Positions 19,982-30,476 of a stretch of 64,000 nt of DNA are shown here, piece after piece (the stretch's first letter is position 1; the number at the start of each line of letters is the position of its first letter). Source of the stretch: Nitrospira sp. (GTDB lineage Bacteria > Nitrospirota > Nitrospiria > Nitrospirales > UBA8639); the NCBI GenBank assembly GCA_028819435.1, contig JAPPLK010000003.1, forward strand, positions 21,110 to 85,109, read 5' to 3'. Under the pieces are notes generated by a model. It was given only the letters and a program-made list of their open reading frames with translations, made no database searches and was not told where the DNA came from. The position numbers and the translations under genes were made by a program.

Positions 19982-20662
19982 GTGCCGGTGAAAAAGGAGC
20001 TACCATTGACGAAATCCGGGTTTTATGCAGTACGTGTTGCAGGAGCCGTCCCTTGGTGGCGAACCGGGATGCCACTTGTGGGTTTCGGTCTCTTGTGTAT
20101 CGGGGGAGTACTGGGAATTCCGGCGTTGGAAAGCCTGGCGATCGAGGTATCTCCGACGAACGCGCAGGTGGAGCAGGCCGTGGAACACGGGCTCCGGGCG
20201 GCCAAGGACCGCGTGCTGCCGAATCGACTCTATACATGGTTCGGGTCTGACCGGGAATTACATCCCAGGGGGTTCTTGATGACCAAAATGAGCGGCCTGA
20301 CCGTGATGGCGAGCCATTTCGGGCTGCGAGGGGAAACTCCCTCTGAAATGGAAATCCAACGCATTCTTGCCGAGGACACCATGCTCGTGAGCGTAACGAT
20401 CTTTGGCAAAACCCAGACGTTTGCCGACAACAGTTACATTGTGTTGAAACAAGGCGAGAAACTGGTGAAACCTCTCAGGGTGCGATTCGACGGGGTGGCC
20501 CAGCGGACAAAAACGTGGCCTAAGGCTCCCCGCTACCAGGCCAAGGTTATCGGCTCCTTTCGGTATGACGCGTTTGATCCGAAAGCAAAGACCACGATCA
20601 TGGTGTTCCCGAGTCAAGGGGACGAGGTCTCGTTCGACGTGGAGTTTTCAGGCATTCCATAG
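19982..20662 (+). CDS. Hypothetical exported protein
   Basis: N-terminal hydrophobic segment then soluble domain; start uncertain. Confidence 0.65.
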   Translation: MPVKKELPLTKSGFYAVRVAGAVPWWRTGMPLVGFGLLCIGGVLGIPALESLAIEVSPTNAQVEQAVEHGLRAAKDRVLPNRLYTWFGSDRELHPRGFLMTKMSGLTVMASHFGLRGETPSEMEIQRILAEDTMLVSVTIFGKTQTFADNSYIVLKQGEKLVKPLRVRFDGVAQRTKTWPKAPRYQAKVIGSFRYDAFDPKAKTTIMVFPSQGDEVSFDVEFSGIP

Positions 20663-20741
20663 AGGGATGCAGAGTGTTTTCCGGTTACGTGAGATTTTAT
20701 TCTTTCTTTATTAATATTATTTAATAAAATTTATTGCACTA

Positions 20742-20771
20742 TTGACATGCCGCAATGAAAAAGACTATAAA
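20742..20771 (+). promoter_or_regulatory. Candidate sigma70 promoter for the barrel gene at 20834
   Basis: TTGACA at 20742-20747, 18-nt spacer, TATAAA at 20766-20771. Confidence 0.5.
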
Positions 20772-20833
20772 TCCTGTAATTCAGTGAGTGCTTTTGTAAA
20801 CTTTATAACCAGTTAAAAAAAAAGGAGAAACCA

Positions 20834-21835
20834 ATGAAAAAAAATATTTCTTCACTATTGATGCTCGTCATTGTCATCTTTGTGATGGCTCCAGGCTGGG
20901 CCAAGGCACACTCGGAGGGGTTTTACATCAGTAGTGACATTGGCCTCAACGTCGCTTCGGGAATTGATACCACCGGACGCAGCAACGATCGCGCTAGCGT
21001 GTGCGATGAGTACATTAATCCAATGTACGATCAGGTCGAAAGGAGTACGGCAAGTGATGCTTCAGGAAATGCGTACAGCGATTATAACTGCACCGGTTCT
21101 AATCGTGGCGCAACGGGCGACTGGAAGAACAGTTTCGACAGTGCGACGGGCATTCTGGCCGGAGCGGCGGTGGGCTACAGCTTTGCAAAGCAAAATCCGA
21201 ACAGCCCATTGGGCGGTCTTCGCGTGGAATTGGAATACTTCTATCGGCAATCGAAATATGATCAGACGTCCGACGTTGGTAGTGCATCAGGTGAGAGCGA
21301 GGACAAACTCGCGCAGGAACTTGTGCAGACGTACGATCGGATAGGCAGCATGGATTCGCACAATATCTTCGCGAACGTGTATTACGACTTCGCCAACACC
21401 AGCAGGTTCACGCCGTATATCGGGATTGGCGGTGGTCTCGGGGTTACCAACATGGAGTATGGAAGCCTCTGGGCGAGGAACAGCCAGGCGAGCAGGATCA
21501 CGACTGGTGCGGGGTTACCCAATGCCAGCCAAATCCAGAATAATCTCGCCAGTACGGCCAGTGTTGAGGACACCATGCTCAGCGACACGCTCTGGGGGTT
21601 CCAGTTCCTGTTCGGGGTGGATTACGCGATGACGGAAAACATGTCGCTGGGACTCAAGGGGCGCTACGTCATGTTTGACTCCTTCGATAGTGGTGACGGG
21701 AGTCTCGTTTGGGATCCGCTACGGGGTCACCGACCGAATCTACGGCTGGACGGAAGCGAACCCGTATCGGGCGCAGTCAGCACCAACAACATCCAATTTT
21801 TCGGCATCAGCCTGAACATGAAGTATCATTTCTAG
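20834..21835 (+). CDS. Outer-membrane beta-barrel protein, paralog 1
   Basis: Signal peptide, FYISSDIGLNVASGID, NTSRFTPYIGIGGGLG, terminal SLNMKYHF (C-terminal Phe); RBS AAAGGAG. Confidence 0.85.
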   Translation: MKKNISSLLMLVIVIFVMAPGWAKAHSEGFYISSDIGLNVASGIDTTGRSNDRASVCDEYINPMYDQVERSTASDASGNAYSDYNCTGSNRGATGDWKNSFDSATGILAGAAVGYSFAKQNPNSPLGGLRVELEYFYRQSKYDQTSDVGSASGESEDKLAQELVQTYDRIGSMDSHNIFANVYYDFANTSRFTPYIGIGGGLGVTNMEYGSLWARNSQASRITTGAGLPNASQIQNNLASTASVEDTMLSDTLWGFQFLFGVDYAMTENMSLGLKGRYVMFDSFDSGDGSLVWDPLRGHRPNLRLDGSEPVSGAVSTNNIQFFGISLNMKYHF

Positions 21836-22077
21836 TGAATCTCTGCTTTTTCGCCGGCCCGGATACAACAACGACCGGGCCGGCTGAGTGCGTTCCCTCC
21901 CACCGTACGCGCCTTCCATTGTTTCTTGTTCTTATTCCCGGTATGACGATAGCCTTCGACGCCCCCAATATGGCATTCTCGCGAAAGCGGGAATCCAGGA
22001 TCGTTGCTTTCGGTGTTTGTAGTCGCGTTATCCCGGCTCGGGAGCAGGGACATGCCTCATGACACGGGTTTTTCTCA

Positions 22078-23397
22078 ATGATCACGGCTGAAATCATTGC
22101 GGTGGGCTCGGAACTGCTGCTTGGCGGGCGGGTCGATACCAATTCGCTTTTTCTCAGCGAGTCGCTGGCGGAGCAGGGGATCGAAGTCCGGTTCAAGTCC
22201 GTGGTCGGGGACGACGTGGAGGATATAGGCGCGGCCGTCACGAATGCGGTCAGGCGGGTGGAGCTTGTGCTGATCACCGGCGGTCTTGGTCCGACCGTGG
22301 ACGACGTCACCCGCGAAGCCGTGGCCCGGGTGACCGGAAAGCCGTTACGCCTTCGTCCCCGGGCACTCGAATCCATAACGGCGCGTTTGCAATCAGCGGG
22401 AAGGCCGGTCAGTGAAAACCAGCGCCGGCAGGCGTTCCTGCCCACCGGCGCAATCTTGCTTCGTAATCCTTCGGGGATCGCGCCCGGCTTTACGGTACAG
22501 TGGAAGCGCCGTCGAATCGTTTGCCTGCCCGGTGTCAGCCACGAAGTCCACAGAATATGGCAGGAATCGCTTCTGCCGGGGCTCCGGCGGGACGGGCTTC
22601 TTTCTTCGGCTATCGAGACCCGGACCATCCATACCTTTGGTCTTCTCGAGAGCGAGATCGATAGCCGGCTGCGAGAGTTCATCCCATCCGCCAGTGCGTT
22701 CCACCTCGGCCTTCTGGCCTCTCCGCTTGGGGTTTCGGTGTCCCTCACGCGATCGGAGACGACTGAAAGAAGGCAAGCGAGAGAGAAAAACTCAAGGCAA
22801 CCTACCATGTCCTTTGATGACTTGATGAACGACGTGATCATCAGGTTGGGGCAAAATGTTTTCTCCAGCGATGGACAGACCATGGAAGAAGTGGTAGGCC
22901 AAAGTCTCCGTGCTCGAAAATTCACCATCGCCCTGGCTGAAAGCTGCACGGGCGGGCTGATTGCGCATCGCCTGACGCAAGTGCCTGGAAGTTCGACATA
23001 CGTGGACCGGACAGTGGTGTGTTACAGCAATCGTGCGAAGATCGAACTGCTCGGGGTGTCCGAATCGTTGCTGAAAAAAAATGGGGCGGTGAGCGCGCAG
23101 GTCGCCAAGGCCATGGCCCAGGGTATTCGAACGAGAAGCAAGGTGGACGTGGGCCTGAGCGTGACGGGCATTGCCGGGCCAGGAGGAGGGACTGCACACA
23201 AGCCTGTCGGCTTGGTCTACGTCGGGCTGGCTACGTCCAAGGAATCTCATACGAAAGCATTCCAGTTCCATGGAGAACGGGAAGCGATCAAACTCCGGGC
23301 ATCCCAGGCAGCGCTTGACGTGTTGCGGCGCTGGTTGCGTCCCCGGTCCCCGAGCGGGTCGGGGATCGGCCCTGATAGCGGACTTAAGTATTTGTAG
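22078..23397 (+). CDS. cinA: CinA family protein (MoCF domain plus NMN amidohydrolase domain)
   Basis: AEIIAVGSELLLGGRVDTNSLFLS; ALAESCTGGLIAHRLTQVPGSSTYVDRTVVCYSN; GIAGPGGGTAHKPVGLVY. Confidence 0.93.
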   Translation: MITAEIIAVGSELLLGGRVDTNSLFLSESLAEQGIEVRFKSVVGDDVEDIGAAVTNAVRRVELVLITGGLGPTVDDVTREAVARVTGKPLRLRPRALESITARLQSAGRPVSENQRRQAFLPTGAILLRNPSGIAPGFTVQWKRRRIVCLPGVSHEVHRIWQESLLPGLRRDGLLSSAIETRTIHTFGLLESEIDSRLREFIPSASAFHLGLLASPLGVSVSLTRSETTERRQAREKNSRQPTMSFDDLMNDVIIRLGQNVFSSDGQTMEEVVGQSLRARKFTIALAESCTGGLIAHRLTQVPGSSTYVDRTVVCYSNRAKIELLGVSESLLKKNGAVSAQVAKAMAQGIRTRSKVDVGLSVTGIAGPGGGTAHKPVGLVYVGLATSKESHTKAFQFHGEREAIKLRASQAALDVLRRWLRPRSPSGSGIGPDSGLKYL

Positions 23398-23463
23398 GGA
23401 ATTTTGAATCGGGTCGTCGTGAGACATCTCCCTTCAACGGGAGAAGAAGGAAGGGAAAATAAC

Positions 23464-24417
23464 ATGGGGTTTTTACTCTTGATTTTCGTCACGGTCACCT
23501 GTCTTTTTTTGCCAACCCCGGTGCAAGCGGGGTCGGGGTTTTATATCAGTAGCGAGATCGGAACCAATTTTGCTTCCGGAATGAATCACTTCGGACGCGA
23601 CGACGACCGTGCCAGCAAGTGCGACGAGTACATCAACCCGTTTTTTGCGATGGTGCCCGGATGTACTGACCCCGACCGCGGTGGGGACGCCTCGAAGGCT
23701 GTCTATGATAGTGCCAAGGGCGTCCTGGCCGGAGCAGCCGTGGGCTATCGACTGAAAGACGCGTACCCGGGCGGCTTCTGGGGTGGGTTTCGGATTGAGA
23801 TGGAATATTTCTTCCGGGAATCGGAATACGATCAGTCTGCATCGAGTGTCGCGACGCGGGCACAGACTATCGCCAAACACAGGGGAGAAACTGCGCTGTC
23901 GGCGAAACGTGTTGGAAGCATCACTTCCCACAACCTGTTCGCAAACCTGTTTTACGATTTGAGCAACACCAGCCGGTTCACGCCTTACGTCGGGTTCGGT
24001 GTCGGCGTCGGGTTTACGGACATGGACTGGAGCAGCATTAATGCCAGGAATTCCGATTCGACGGCAATCACGTCGATAGGCGATGATCTCTGCGATGGAA
24101 TTCCCGGATGCGACGTAAACGAGATACGCAAGAACCTCGCCGGGATGACTACCAGCGAACAGACCGTGCTCAAAGACGCGCTCTTTGGCTATCAGGTGCT
24201 TTTCGGCCTGGACTATGCACTTACGGAGTCGATGTCTCTGGGCGTGAAGGGACGCTGGGTCAATTTCAATACCTTTCGAGACGGCGGCAGTTGGGATCGG
24301 CTACGGAGTCACGAGTCCAACCTGAGGCTCGACGGAAGTGAGCCGGTGATCTACCGATTGGTCACGGACGACATCGAATTTTTCGGTGTCAGCCTAAACC
24401 TGAAATATCACTTTTAG
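23464..24417 (+). CDS. Outer-membrane beta-barrel protein, paralog 2
   Basis: Signal peptide, FYISSEIGTNFASGMNHFGRDDDRASKCDEYINP, terminal SLNLKYHF; internal ATG at 23464 preferred. Confidence 0.84.
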   Translation: MGFLLLIFVTVTCLFLPTPVQAGSGFYISSEIGTNFASGMNHFGRDDDRASKCDEYINPFFAMVPGCTDPDRGGDASKAVYDSAKGVLAGAAVGYRLKDAYPGGFWGGFRIEMEYFFRESEYDQSASSVATRAQTIAKHRGETALSAKRVGSITSHNLFANLFYDLSNTSRFTPYVGFGVGVGFTDMDWSSINARNSDSTAITSIGDDLCDGIPGCDVNEIRKNLAGMTTSEQTVLKDALFGYQVLFGLDYALTESMSLGVKGRWVNFNTFRDGGSWDRLRSHESNLRLDGSEPVIYRLVTDDIEFFGVSLNLKYHF

Positions 24418-24428
24418 TGTTCTGCTGT

Positions 24429-25007
24429 ATGACAATGGGACTACGGACGTTTTTGGCGATTGATCTGCCTTCTTCTCTGCAATCGGCCATAGGGCAGCAC
24501 ATCCGAACGGTCGAACGGGAATTGCCGGGCCTCTCATGGAGTAAAAATGAAAATCTCCACGTAAATTTGAAATTTTTTGGTGACACGACAGAGAGACAGG
24601 TTGATCAAATTCGCCAAGCGGTGGAACCGGCGATTTCCCACGTTTCTCCCTTTGTTGTTGAACTCAAAGGGTTCGGGGTGTTTCCTGGTAGACAGTCGCC
24701 CCGCGTGCTGTGGATCGGTCTTGATGGAGCCCTGGATCGTCTGATCGCGTTGGCCGGGTGCGTGGGGCAGGCCGTCGTCCCGTTGGGATTTCTGGAAGAG
24801 AACAGGCCATTTCGACCTCATCTGACCGTGGCTCGCGTGAAAAAGGACCATCGCGCAGTCAGCCGGGCATTGCACGACTTGGGCGTATTCACGGATCCTT
24901 TTCTCTGCGGGCCGTTATCCGTTGAACGGGTCACCCTGTTCAAAAGCGAACTTCGACCGAGTGGGGCTGTCTATACCAAATTATGGGACGTCCCCTTGAA
25001 TGCGTGA
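24429..25007 (+). CDS. thpR: RNA 2',3'-cyclic phosphodiesterase
   Basis: LRTFLAIDLPSSLQSAIGQ; two HxT/HxN-type motifs (NLHVNLKFFG, FRPHLTVARVKK). Confidence 0.9.
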   Translation: MTMGLRTFLAIDLPSSLQSAIGQHIRTVERELPGLSWSKNENLHVNLKFFGDTTERQVDQIRQAVEPAISHVSPFVVELKGFGVFPGRQSPRVLWIGLDGALDRLIALAGCVGQAVVPLGFLEENRPFRPHLTVARVKKDHRAVSRALHDLGVFTDPFLCGPLSVERVTLFKSELRPSGAVYTKLWDVPLNA

Positions 25008-25098
25008 GGAGTTGTGATTTTACTTTGCGAACGGTGGTTGGCCTCCTTACGGGTTTTCAGTATGATAGAGACGTAATGACTTGAATCGAGGAGGCGCT

Positions 25099-26175
25099 AT
25101 GAGCGATCGAAATACAGATAGTCAAGGGAAAACGAAGGCATTGGAACTGGCCGTGACCCAAATTGAAAAGCAGTTTGGGAAAGGCTCGATCATGAAACTG
25201 GGAACGGGTGACGTGTCGGCTGACGTGCAGGCCACGTCTACCGGGTCGTTGGCCCTGGATCTGGCCTTGGGCGTCGGCGGGTTGCCGCGAGGCCGGGTGG
25301 TGGAAATTTTTGGCCCGGAGTCCTCGGGGAAAACTACCCTGTGTTTGCATGCCATTGCGGAAACGCAGAAATCCGGTGGGTCCGCGGCGTTCATCGACGC
25401 GGAACACGCGCTGGACGTTTCCTATGCGAAAAAACTGGGTGTTCAAACCGATGATCTGCTGGTGGCTCAACCCGACACCGGTGAACAAGCTTTGGAGATT
25501 GCCGAAACGTTGGTGAGAAGCGGGGCGATCGACCTGGTGGTTGTGGACTCCGTCGCTGCCCTGGTGCCCCGCGCCGAAATCGAAGGTGAAATGGGTGATT
25601 CGCACATGGGGCTTCAGGCTCGCCTGATGTCCCAGGCCCTTCGCAAATTGACCGGAGCCATTTCCAAATCGCTGACCACGGTGATTTTCATCAACCAGAT
25701 CCGGATGAAGATCGGGGTGATGTTCGGCAATCCCGAAACCACGACCGGCGGGAACGCCCTGAAGTTTTATTCCTCGGTGCGGCTGGATATCCGTCGGATC
25801 GAGTCCATCAAGGAAGGTCAGGAGGTGATCGGAAGCCGGGTCCGCGTCAAGGTGGTCAAAAACAAGACGGCGCCTCCTTTCAGGCAGGCCGAGTTCGACA
25901 TCATGTTTGCCGAGGGCGTATCCAAAGTCGGGGAACTCATCGACTTGGGCGTTGAAAAGAAAATCATCGATAAGGCCGGAGCGTGGTATTCGTTTCACGA
26001 GGAGCGATTGGGGCAGGGCCGCGAAGCCGCGAAAGTGTTTCTGAAAGAGAACCCTGAAGCTGCCGCAGAAATTGAAACGAAAATTCGTGAAAAAGCTGGA
26101 TTGGTTGCGACGGACGCGGGTTCGACCGATGCAGAACCGGAAAAAAGACTGGCCCCCACGCGAGGTAAAGCCTAG
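25099..26175 (+). CDS. recA: Recombinase RecA
   Basis: [61 protein letters not shown]. Confidence 0.98.
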   Translation: MSDRNTDSQGKTKALELAVTQIEKQFGKGSIMKLGTGDVSADVQATSTGSLALDLALGVGGLPRGRVVEIFGPESSGKTTLCLHAIAETQKSGGSAAFIDAEHALDVSYAKKLGVQTDDLLVAQPDTGEQALEIAETLVRSGAIDLVVVDSVAALVPRAEIEGEMGDSHMGLQARLMSQALRKLTGAISKSLTTVIFINQIRMKIGVMFGNPETTTGGNALKFYSSVRLDIRRIESIKEGQEVIGSRVRVKVVKNKTAPPFRQAEFDIMFAEGVSKVGELIDLGVEKKIIDKAGAWYSFHEERLGQGREAAKVFLKENPEAAAEIETKIREKAGLVATDAGSTDAEPEKRLAPTRGKA

Positions 26176-26224
26176 AAAAATGCCCCCTCACCCCAGCCCT
26201 CTCCCGCAGTGGGGAGAGGGGGAT

Positions 26225-26260
26225 TCCCCTCCTTTGTAAGGAGGGGTGAGGGGAGGTAGA
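26225..26260. repeat. Solo half-site of repeat family B
   Basis: CCCCTCCTTTGTAAGGAGGGGTGAGGGGAGGTAG, adjacent to a family C repeat at 26183-26220. Confidence 0.8.
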
Positions 26261-26294
26261 TGATTATCGTAACCCTCAAAGAATTTCCTTTTTT

Positions 26295-28940
26295 ATGCCG
26301 CTGACCGCCAATGAGCTTCGCCGGTCGTTTCTGGACTTTTTCCGGGCTGTCGATCACGCTGTCGTTCCCAGCGCGTCGCTCCTTCCTCAGGCCGATCCTA
26401 CGCTCCTGTTCACCAATGCGGGGATGAATCAGTTCAAGCGCGTGTTCCTGGGCGAAGAACAACGTTCTTATTCCCGGGCCGTGTCCGTTCAACGGTGCAT
26501 GCGAGCCGGAGGTAAGCATAATGATCTGGAAAACGTGGGGTATACCCGTCGTCATCATACGTTCTTTGAAATGCTCGGCAATTTCTCGTTCGGCGACTAT
26601 TTCAAAAAGGACGCGGTCCATTTTGGCTGGGATTATTTGACGAAGACGCTGGGTCTGCCCGCTGACCAATTGTGGGTCACGATCTTTCAGGACGATGATG
26701 AGGCGTTTGCATTGTGGGAGAACAGCGTGGGCGTGCCCGCGGCGCGGATCGTGCGACTCGGGTACAAGGACAATTTTTGGCAAATGGGGGAGACCGGGCC
26801 CTGCGGGCCCTGCTCTGAAATCCACATTGACCAGGGTGAGGTTCTCGGGTGCGGACGGGACCCGTGTGTGGTGGGGTGCGACTGCGACCGGTACCTGGAA
26901 ATCTGGAACCTCGTGTTCATGCAGTTCGACCGCGATGCCGAAGGCAACCTGCATCCGTTACCCAAACCCAGTATCGATACCGGCATGGGCCTTGAGCGGC
27001 TCGCGGCCGTGGTCCAAGGCGTGGACAGCAATTATGCGACCGACCTGTTCATGCCGTTACTTTCGACGATTGCCGACCGAACGGATTGCGCATATGGTAA
27101 GGCCGAGGCTTCCGATCGTTCCATGCGCGTGATTGCGGATCATTTGCGGGCCGTCACGTTCATGATCACGGACGGGATACTCCCATCGAACGAAGGCCGG
27201 GGATACGTGTTGCGACGGATTTTACGCAGGGCTTCCCGACATGGACGGCTCCTGGGTGTCACCGAACCGTTTCTGCATGAATTGACCGGCGCGGTGACGA
27301 CTCAGATGCAAGGGGCCTATCCCGAACTGGCCAGTGCGGCTGAGACGTGTCGCACCATCGTCGAAGGTGAAGAGGAACGGTTTATCGGTACCTTGGATCA
27401 AGGTTTACCCATCCTGAACCGTATGGTCGGTGAGGCCAAGGCCGGAGCTCTGGACGGCGAGAACGTCTTTAAATTGTATGATACGTATGGTTTTCCCTTG
27501 GATTTGATCGAAGAGGCTGCCCGTGAACAGGGTTTGGCCACTGATCTCGAAGGCTTTCAACGTGCGTTGGAAGCGCAGCGTGATCGGGCACGTAAATCGG
27601 CTGTTTTCGTCGCGGAACAGGAGAAATCATTCATCACCGAATTGGCGCAACAACTTCCTCCTACGGAGTTCCTCGGGTACCAGGCGCTTCACTCCGAGAG
27701 CGTGTTGCAGGTTATGCTCAAAGGAGAGATTCCGGCGGAAGAAGTCGTGGAAGGGGATGACGTGGAACTGATCCTGAATGCCACACCCTTCTATCCTGAA
27801 GGAGGGGGGCAGGTTGGCGATCAGGGTACGTTGACGGGCTCGGAAGGCCGAATTCAGGTCAGGGAAACCACGAAAGTTGGCGGAAAACTCCTGCTTCACA
27901 AGGGAACGGTCGTGGCCGGACGCATCCGTAAGGGCGAGCCTCTGGCTGCGATGGTGGACTCGACGACCAGGCATGGCGCAGCCCGGAATCATACCGCCAC
28001 CCATCTCCTCCACGCGGCGCTTCGAGAAGTGTTGGGCTCTCAGGTGAAACAATATGGTTCGCTGGTTGCCCCGAACCGGTTGCGTTTTGATTTTTCCTAT
28101 TTCAAACCGCTCCGCACCCGGGACCTTGAAGAAATTGAAGCCATGGTCAATTTTCACGTGTTGGGCAATACGCTTGTCCAAACCGACGTCATGGGTATCC
28201 AGGAAGCCATTCACGCCGGCGCCCTGGCGTTTTTCGGCGACAAGTACGGGGAACGGGTGCGAGTGGTGGGGATCGGGGAGTTCAGCAAGGAACTGTGCGG
28301 GGGCACGCATTGCCACCATACGGGCGAGATCGGTTCGTTCCGTATTACCTCCGAAGGCGGGGTTGCGTCCGGGGTGCGACGTATCGAAGCGTTGACCGGG
28401 ACAGGGGCATTGGAGCACGGGAAAAAACTGGAATCCGACATCAGGGCATTGGCCGAATTGCTGAAAAGCAGCCCATCGGAAATCGTGCCGAAAACCCGGA
28501 AACTCGTTGCCCTGTTAAAGGAAAAAGAGCGGGAACTCGAACAACTCAAGTTGAAGTTGATGGACCGGAGCGCAGGCGGTGACGAGGCCCAAACTCGGGA
28601 GATTCGTGGCATTCCTGTCCACGTTCAGGAAATTCAAGGTTTATCCATGCAGGAACTTCGGCTGTTTTCCGACAAGGTGCGGAACAAGGTGTCCAAGGGC
28701 GTCATCGCATTGGGCTCGGTTGCGGATAGTAAGGTCTCATTATTGGTGATCGTGTCCCCGGATCTGACCCATACGTTGCAGGCCGGGAAATTGATTAAGG
28801 AAGTGGCGCGCGACGTTGGCGGATCAGGCGGAGGGCGACCCGAAATGGCTCAAGCCGGCGGGAAGCATCCCGAAAAATTGAGCCAAGCTCTCGAAAAAGT
28901 GTTTCACCTGGTCGAAGCACAGGTCTCGGAACAGTCGTGA
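26295..28940 (+). CDS. alaS: Alanyl-tRNA synthetase
   Basis: LRRSFLDFF.., FTNAGMNQFKRVFLG, GGGQVGDQG, CGGTHCHHTGEIG. Confidence 0.98.
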   Translation: MPLTANELRRSFLDFFRAVDHAVVPSASLLPQADPTLLFTNAGMNQFKRVFLGEEQRSYSRAVSVQRCMRAGGKHNDLENVGYTRRHHTFFEMLGNFSFGDYFKKDAVHFGWDYLTKTLGLPADQLWVTIFQDDDEAFALWENSVGVPAARIVRLGYKDNFWQMGETGPCGPCSEIHIDQGEVLGCGRDPCVVGCDCDRYLEIWNLVFMQFDRDAEGNLHPLPKPSIDTGMGLERLAAVVQGVDSNYATDLFMPLLSTIADRTDCAYGKAEASDRSMRVIADHLRAVTFMITDGILPSNEGRGYVLRRILRRASRHGRLLGVTEPFLHELTGAVTTQMQGAYPELASAAETCRTIVEGEEERFIGTLDQGLPILNRMVGEAKAGALDGENVFKLYDTYGFPLDLIEEAAREQGLATDLEGFQRALEAQRDRARKSAVFVAEQEKSFITELAQQLPPTEFLGYQALHSESVLQVMLKGEIPAEEVVEGDDVELILNATPFYPEGGGQVGDQGTLTGSEGRIQVRETTKVGGKLLLHKGTVVAGRIRKGEPLAAMVDSTTRHGAARNHTATHLLHAALREVLGSQVKQYGSLVAPNRLRFDFSYFKPLRTRDLEEIEAMVNFHVLGNTLVQTDVMGIQEAIHAGALAFFGDKYGERVRVVGIGEFSKELCGGTHCHHTGEIGSFRITSEGGVASGVRRIEALTGTGALEHGKKLESDIRALAELLKSSPSEIVPKTRKLVALLKEKERELEQLKLKLMDRSAGGDEAQTREIRGIPVHVQEIQGLSMQELRLFSDKVRNKVSKGVIALGSVADSKVSLLVIVSPDLTHTLQAGKLIKEVARDVGGSGGGRPEMAQAGGKHPEKLSQALEKVFHLVEAQVSEQS

Positions 28941-29974
28941 GCCCGGTTCTACCTCCCAACTTTTCCCTCTTCGGAAAAAGTCTCCTCATTATCTTTGGCG
29001 TTCTCATCCTCGTGGCCGGCTGCGGATTCGCAGTGCTGAGTCAACTCCAACCTGTCGGCAATGCCTCGCAGGTCGTAGTTTTGGATATCACCGAAGGCTC
29101 CTCCTTGTCTGACGTAGCGAAACAACTGCACCGGCAGGAGCTGATCAAGAGCGATTGGGCGTTTGTCTGGATGGGGCGACTCTCAGGCTCGGACCGGAAA
29201 ATCATTCCGGGAGAGTATGAGTTTCACGGAGGTATGACTCCCTCAACCATTCTGGAGAAGATCATCAGGGGCGAGGTGCTTCAGTATACGGTCACGATTC
29301 CCGAAGGTTTTGCAATGAGCCAGATTGCCGACTTGTTGCACGAACGACGTTTGGCCGATCGTGATGCGTTTCTGCGGTGTGCCAATGATCCGGCCTTCAT
29401 TCGTACCTTGTTGCTGTCCGTTGATACCTTGGAGGGCTACCTGTTCCCCGATACCTATCGGTTTGCCCGTCATATGAAGCCAGAACAATTAATCGAGACC
29501 ATGGTGTCCAAATTGAAGCAAACCCTGAGCAAGGAAGACCGGGGCCGGGCCGCGGAATTGGATTTGTCTTTACACGAGGTCATGACATTGGCGTCGATGA
29601 TCGAAAAAGAAACGGCCAAGCCTGATGAACGCACGTTGATTTCCGGCGTGTTTCACAACCGACTGCAAAAAGATATTCCGTTGCAAAGCGACCCGACCGT
29701 TATCTACGCCGTGCATGAGTTTGACGGCAACCTCCGCAAAAAAGATTTGTCGATTGACAGTCCTTACAATACCTACCTGGTTGTTGGGTTGCCACCGGGA
29801 CCGATTGCCAACCCGGGTCGTGCTGCTATCCATGCGGCTCTCTATCCTGAACCGACTGAATACCTCTATTTCGTCTCTCGTAATGACGGGAGCCACGAGT
29901 TCTCGGCCACGCTTGCCCAACACAACCGGGCCGTAAGGAAATATCAGTTGCGTCAACGCCGCCGTTCCTCGTAA
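28937..29974 (+). CDS. mltG: Endolytic transglycosylase MltG
   Basis: TM anchor, EGYLFPDTYRF, MIEKETAKPDERTLISGVFHNRL, YNTYLVVGLPPGPIANPG. Confidence 0.95.
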   Translation: MSPVLPPNFSLFGKSLLIIFGVLILVAGCGFAVLSQLQPVGNASQVVVLDITEGSSLSDVAKQLHRQELIKSDWAFVWMGRLSGSDRKIIPGEYEFHGGMTPSTILEKIIRGEVLQYTVTIPEGFAMSQIADLLHERRLADRDAFLRCANDPAFIRTLLLSVDTLEGYLFPDTYRFARHMKPEQLIETMVSKLKQTLSKEDRGRAAELDLSLHEVMTLASMIEKETAKPDERTLISGVFHNRLQKDIPLQSDPTVIYAVHEFDGNLRKKDLSIDSPYNTYLVVGLPPGPIANPGRAAIHAALYPEPTEYLYFVSRNDGSHEFSATLAQHNRAVRKYQLRQRRRSS

Positions 29975-29986
29975 GCTTCTTCCGTC

Positions 29987-30451
29987 ATGTCTTTTGAACA
30001 ACGCGTCACCTCCTTGGGACTGACCCTGCCGGCGCCTCCCCAACCGGTTGCCACCTACGTGCCCTCCGTTCAAGTCGGCGACCTGCTTTTCATCAGTGGC
30101 GTGGTGCCCAGCCGTGACGGGCAGGTTGTCTTTCAGGGAAAGGTAGGACGCGATCTTTCCAGGGAAGAAGGCTATGAAGCGGCCAAGGTATCGTTGCTCA
30201 ATGCCCTGGCCAATATCCGTCAGGCCGCAGGTTCTCTCGACCGGGTACAACGGATTGTCAAGATGACGGGATACGTGGCCTCTCACGAAGGATTCAGGGA
30301 ACAGCCCTACGTGATCAACGGCGCATCCGATTTCCTGGTGGCAATCTTCGGGGAGGCCGGACGGCATGCCCGCGCAGCCGTGGGAGTGGCCGAATTGCCC
30401 CTGGGAGTTCCGGTCGAGCTCGAATTGACCGTCCAACTACTGCCCCGGTAA
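29987..30451 (+). CDS. RidA/YjgF family protein
   Basis: GDLLFISGVVPSRDG, ANIRQAAGSLDRVQRIVKMTGYV, HARAAVGVAELPLGVPVELE. Confidence 0.92.
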   Translation: MSFEQRVTSLGLTLPAPPQPVATYVPSVQVGDLLFISGVVPSRDGQVVFQGKVGRDLSREEGYEAAKVSLLNALANIRQAAGSLDRVQRIVKMTGYVASHEGFREQPYVINGASDFLVAIFGEAGRHARAAVGVAELPLGVPVELELTVQLLPR

Positions 30452-30476
30452 CCTGAGCGCCCCGCCGGTTTTCAGG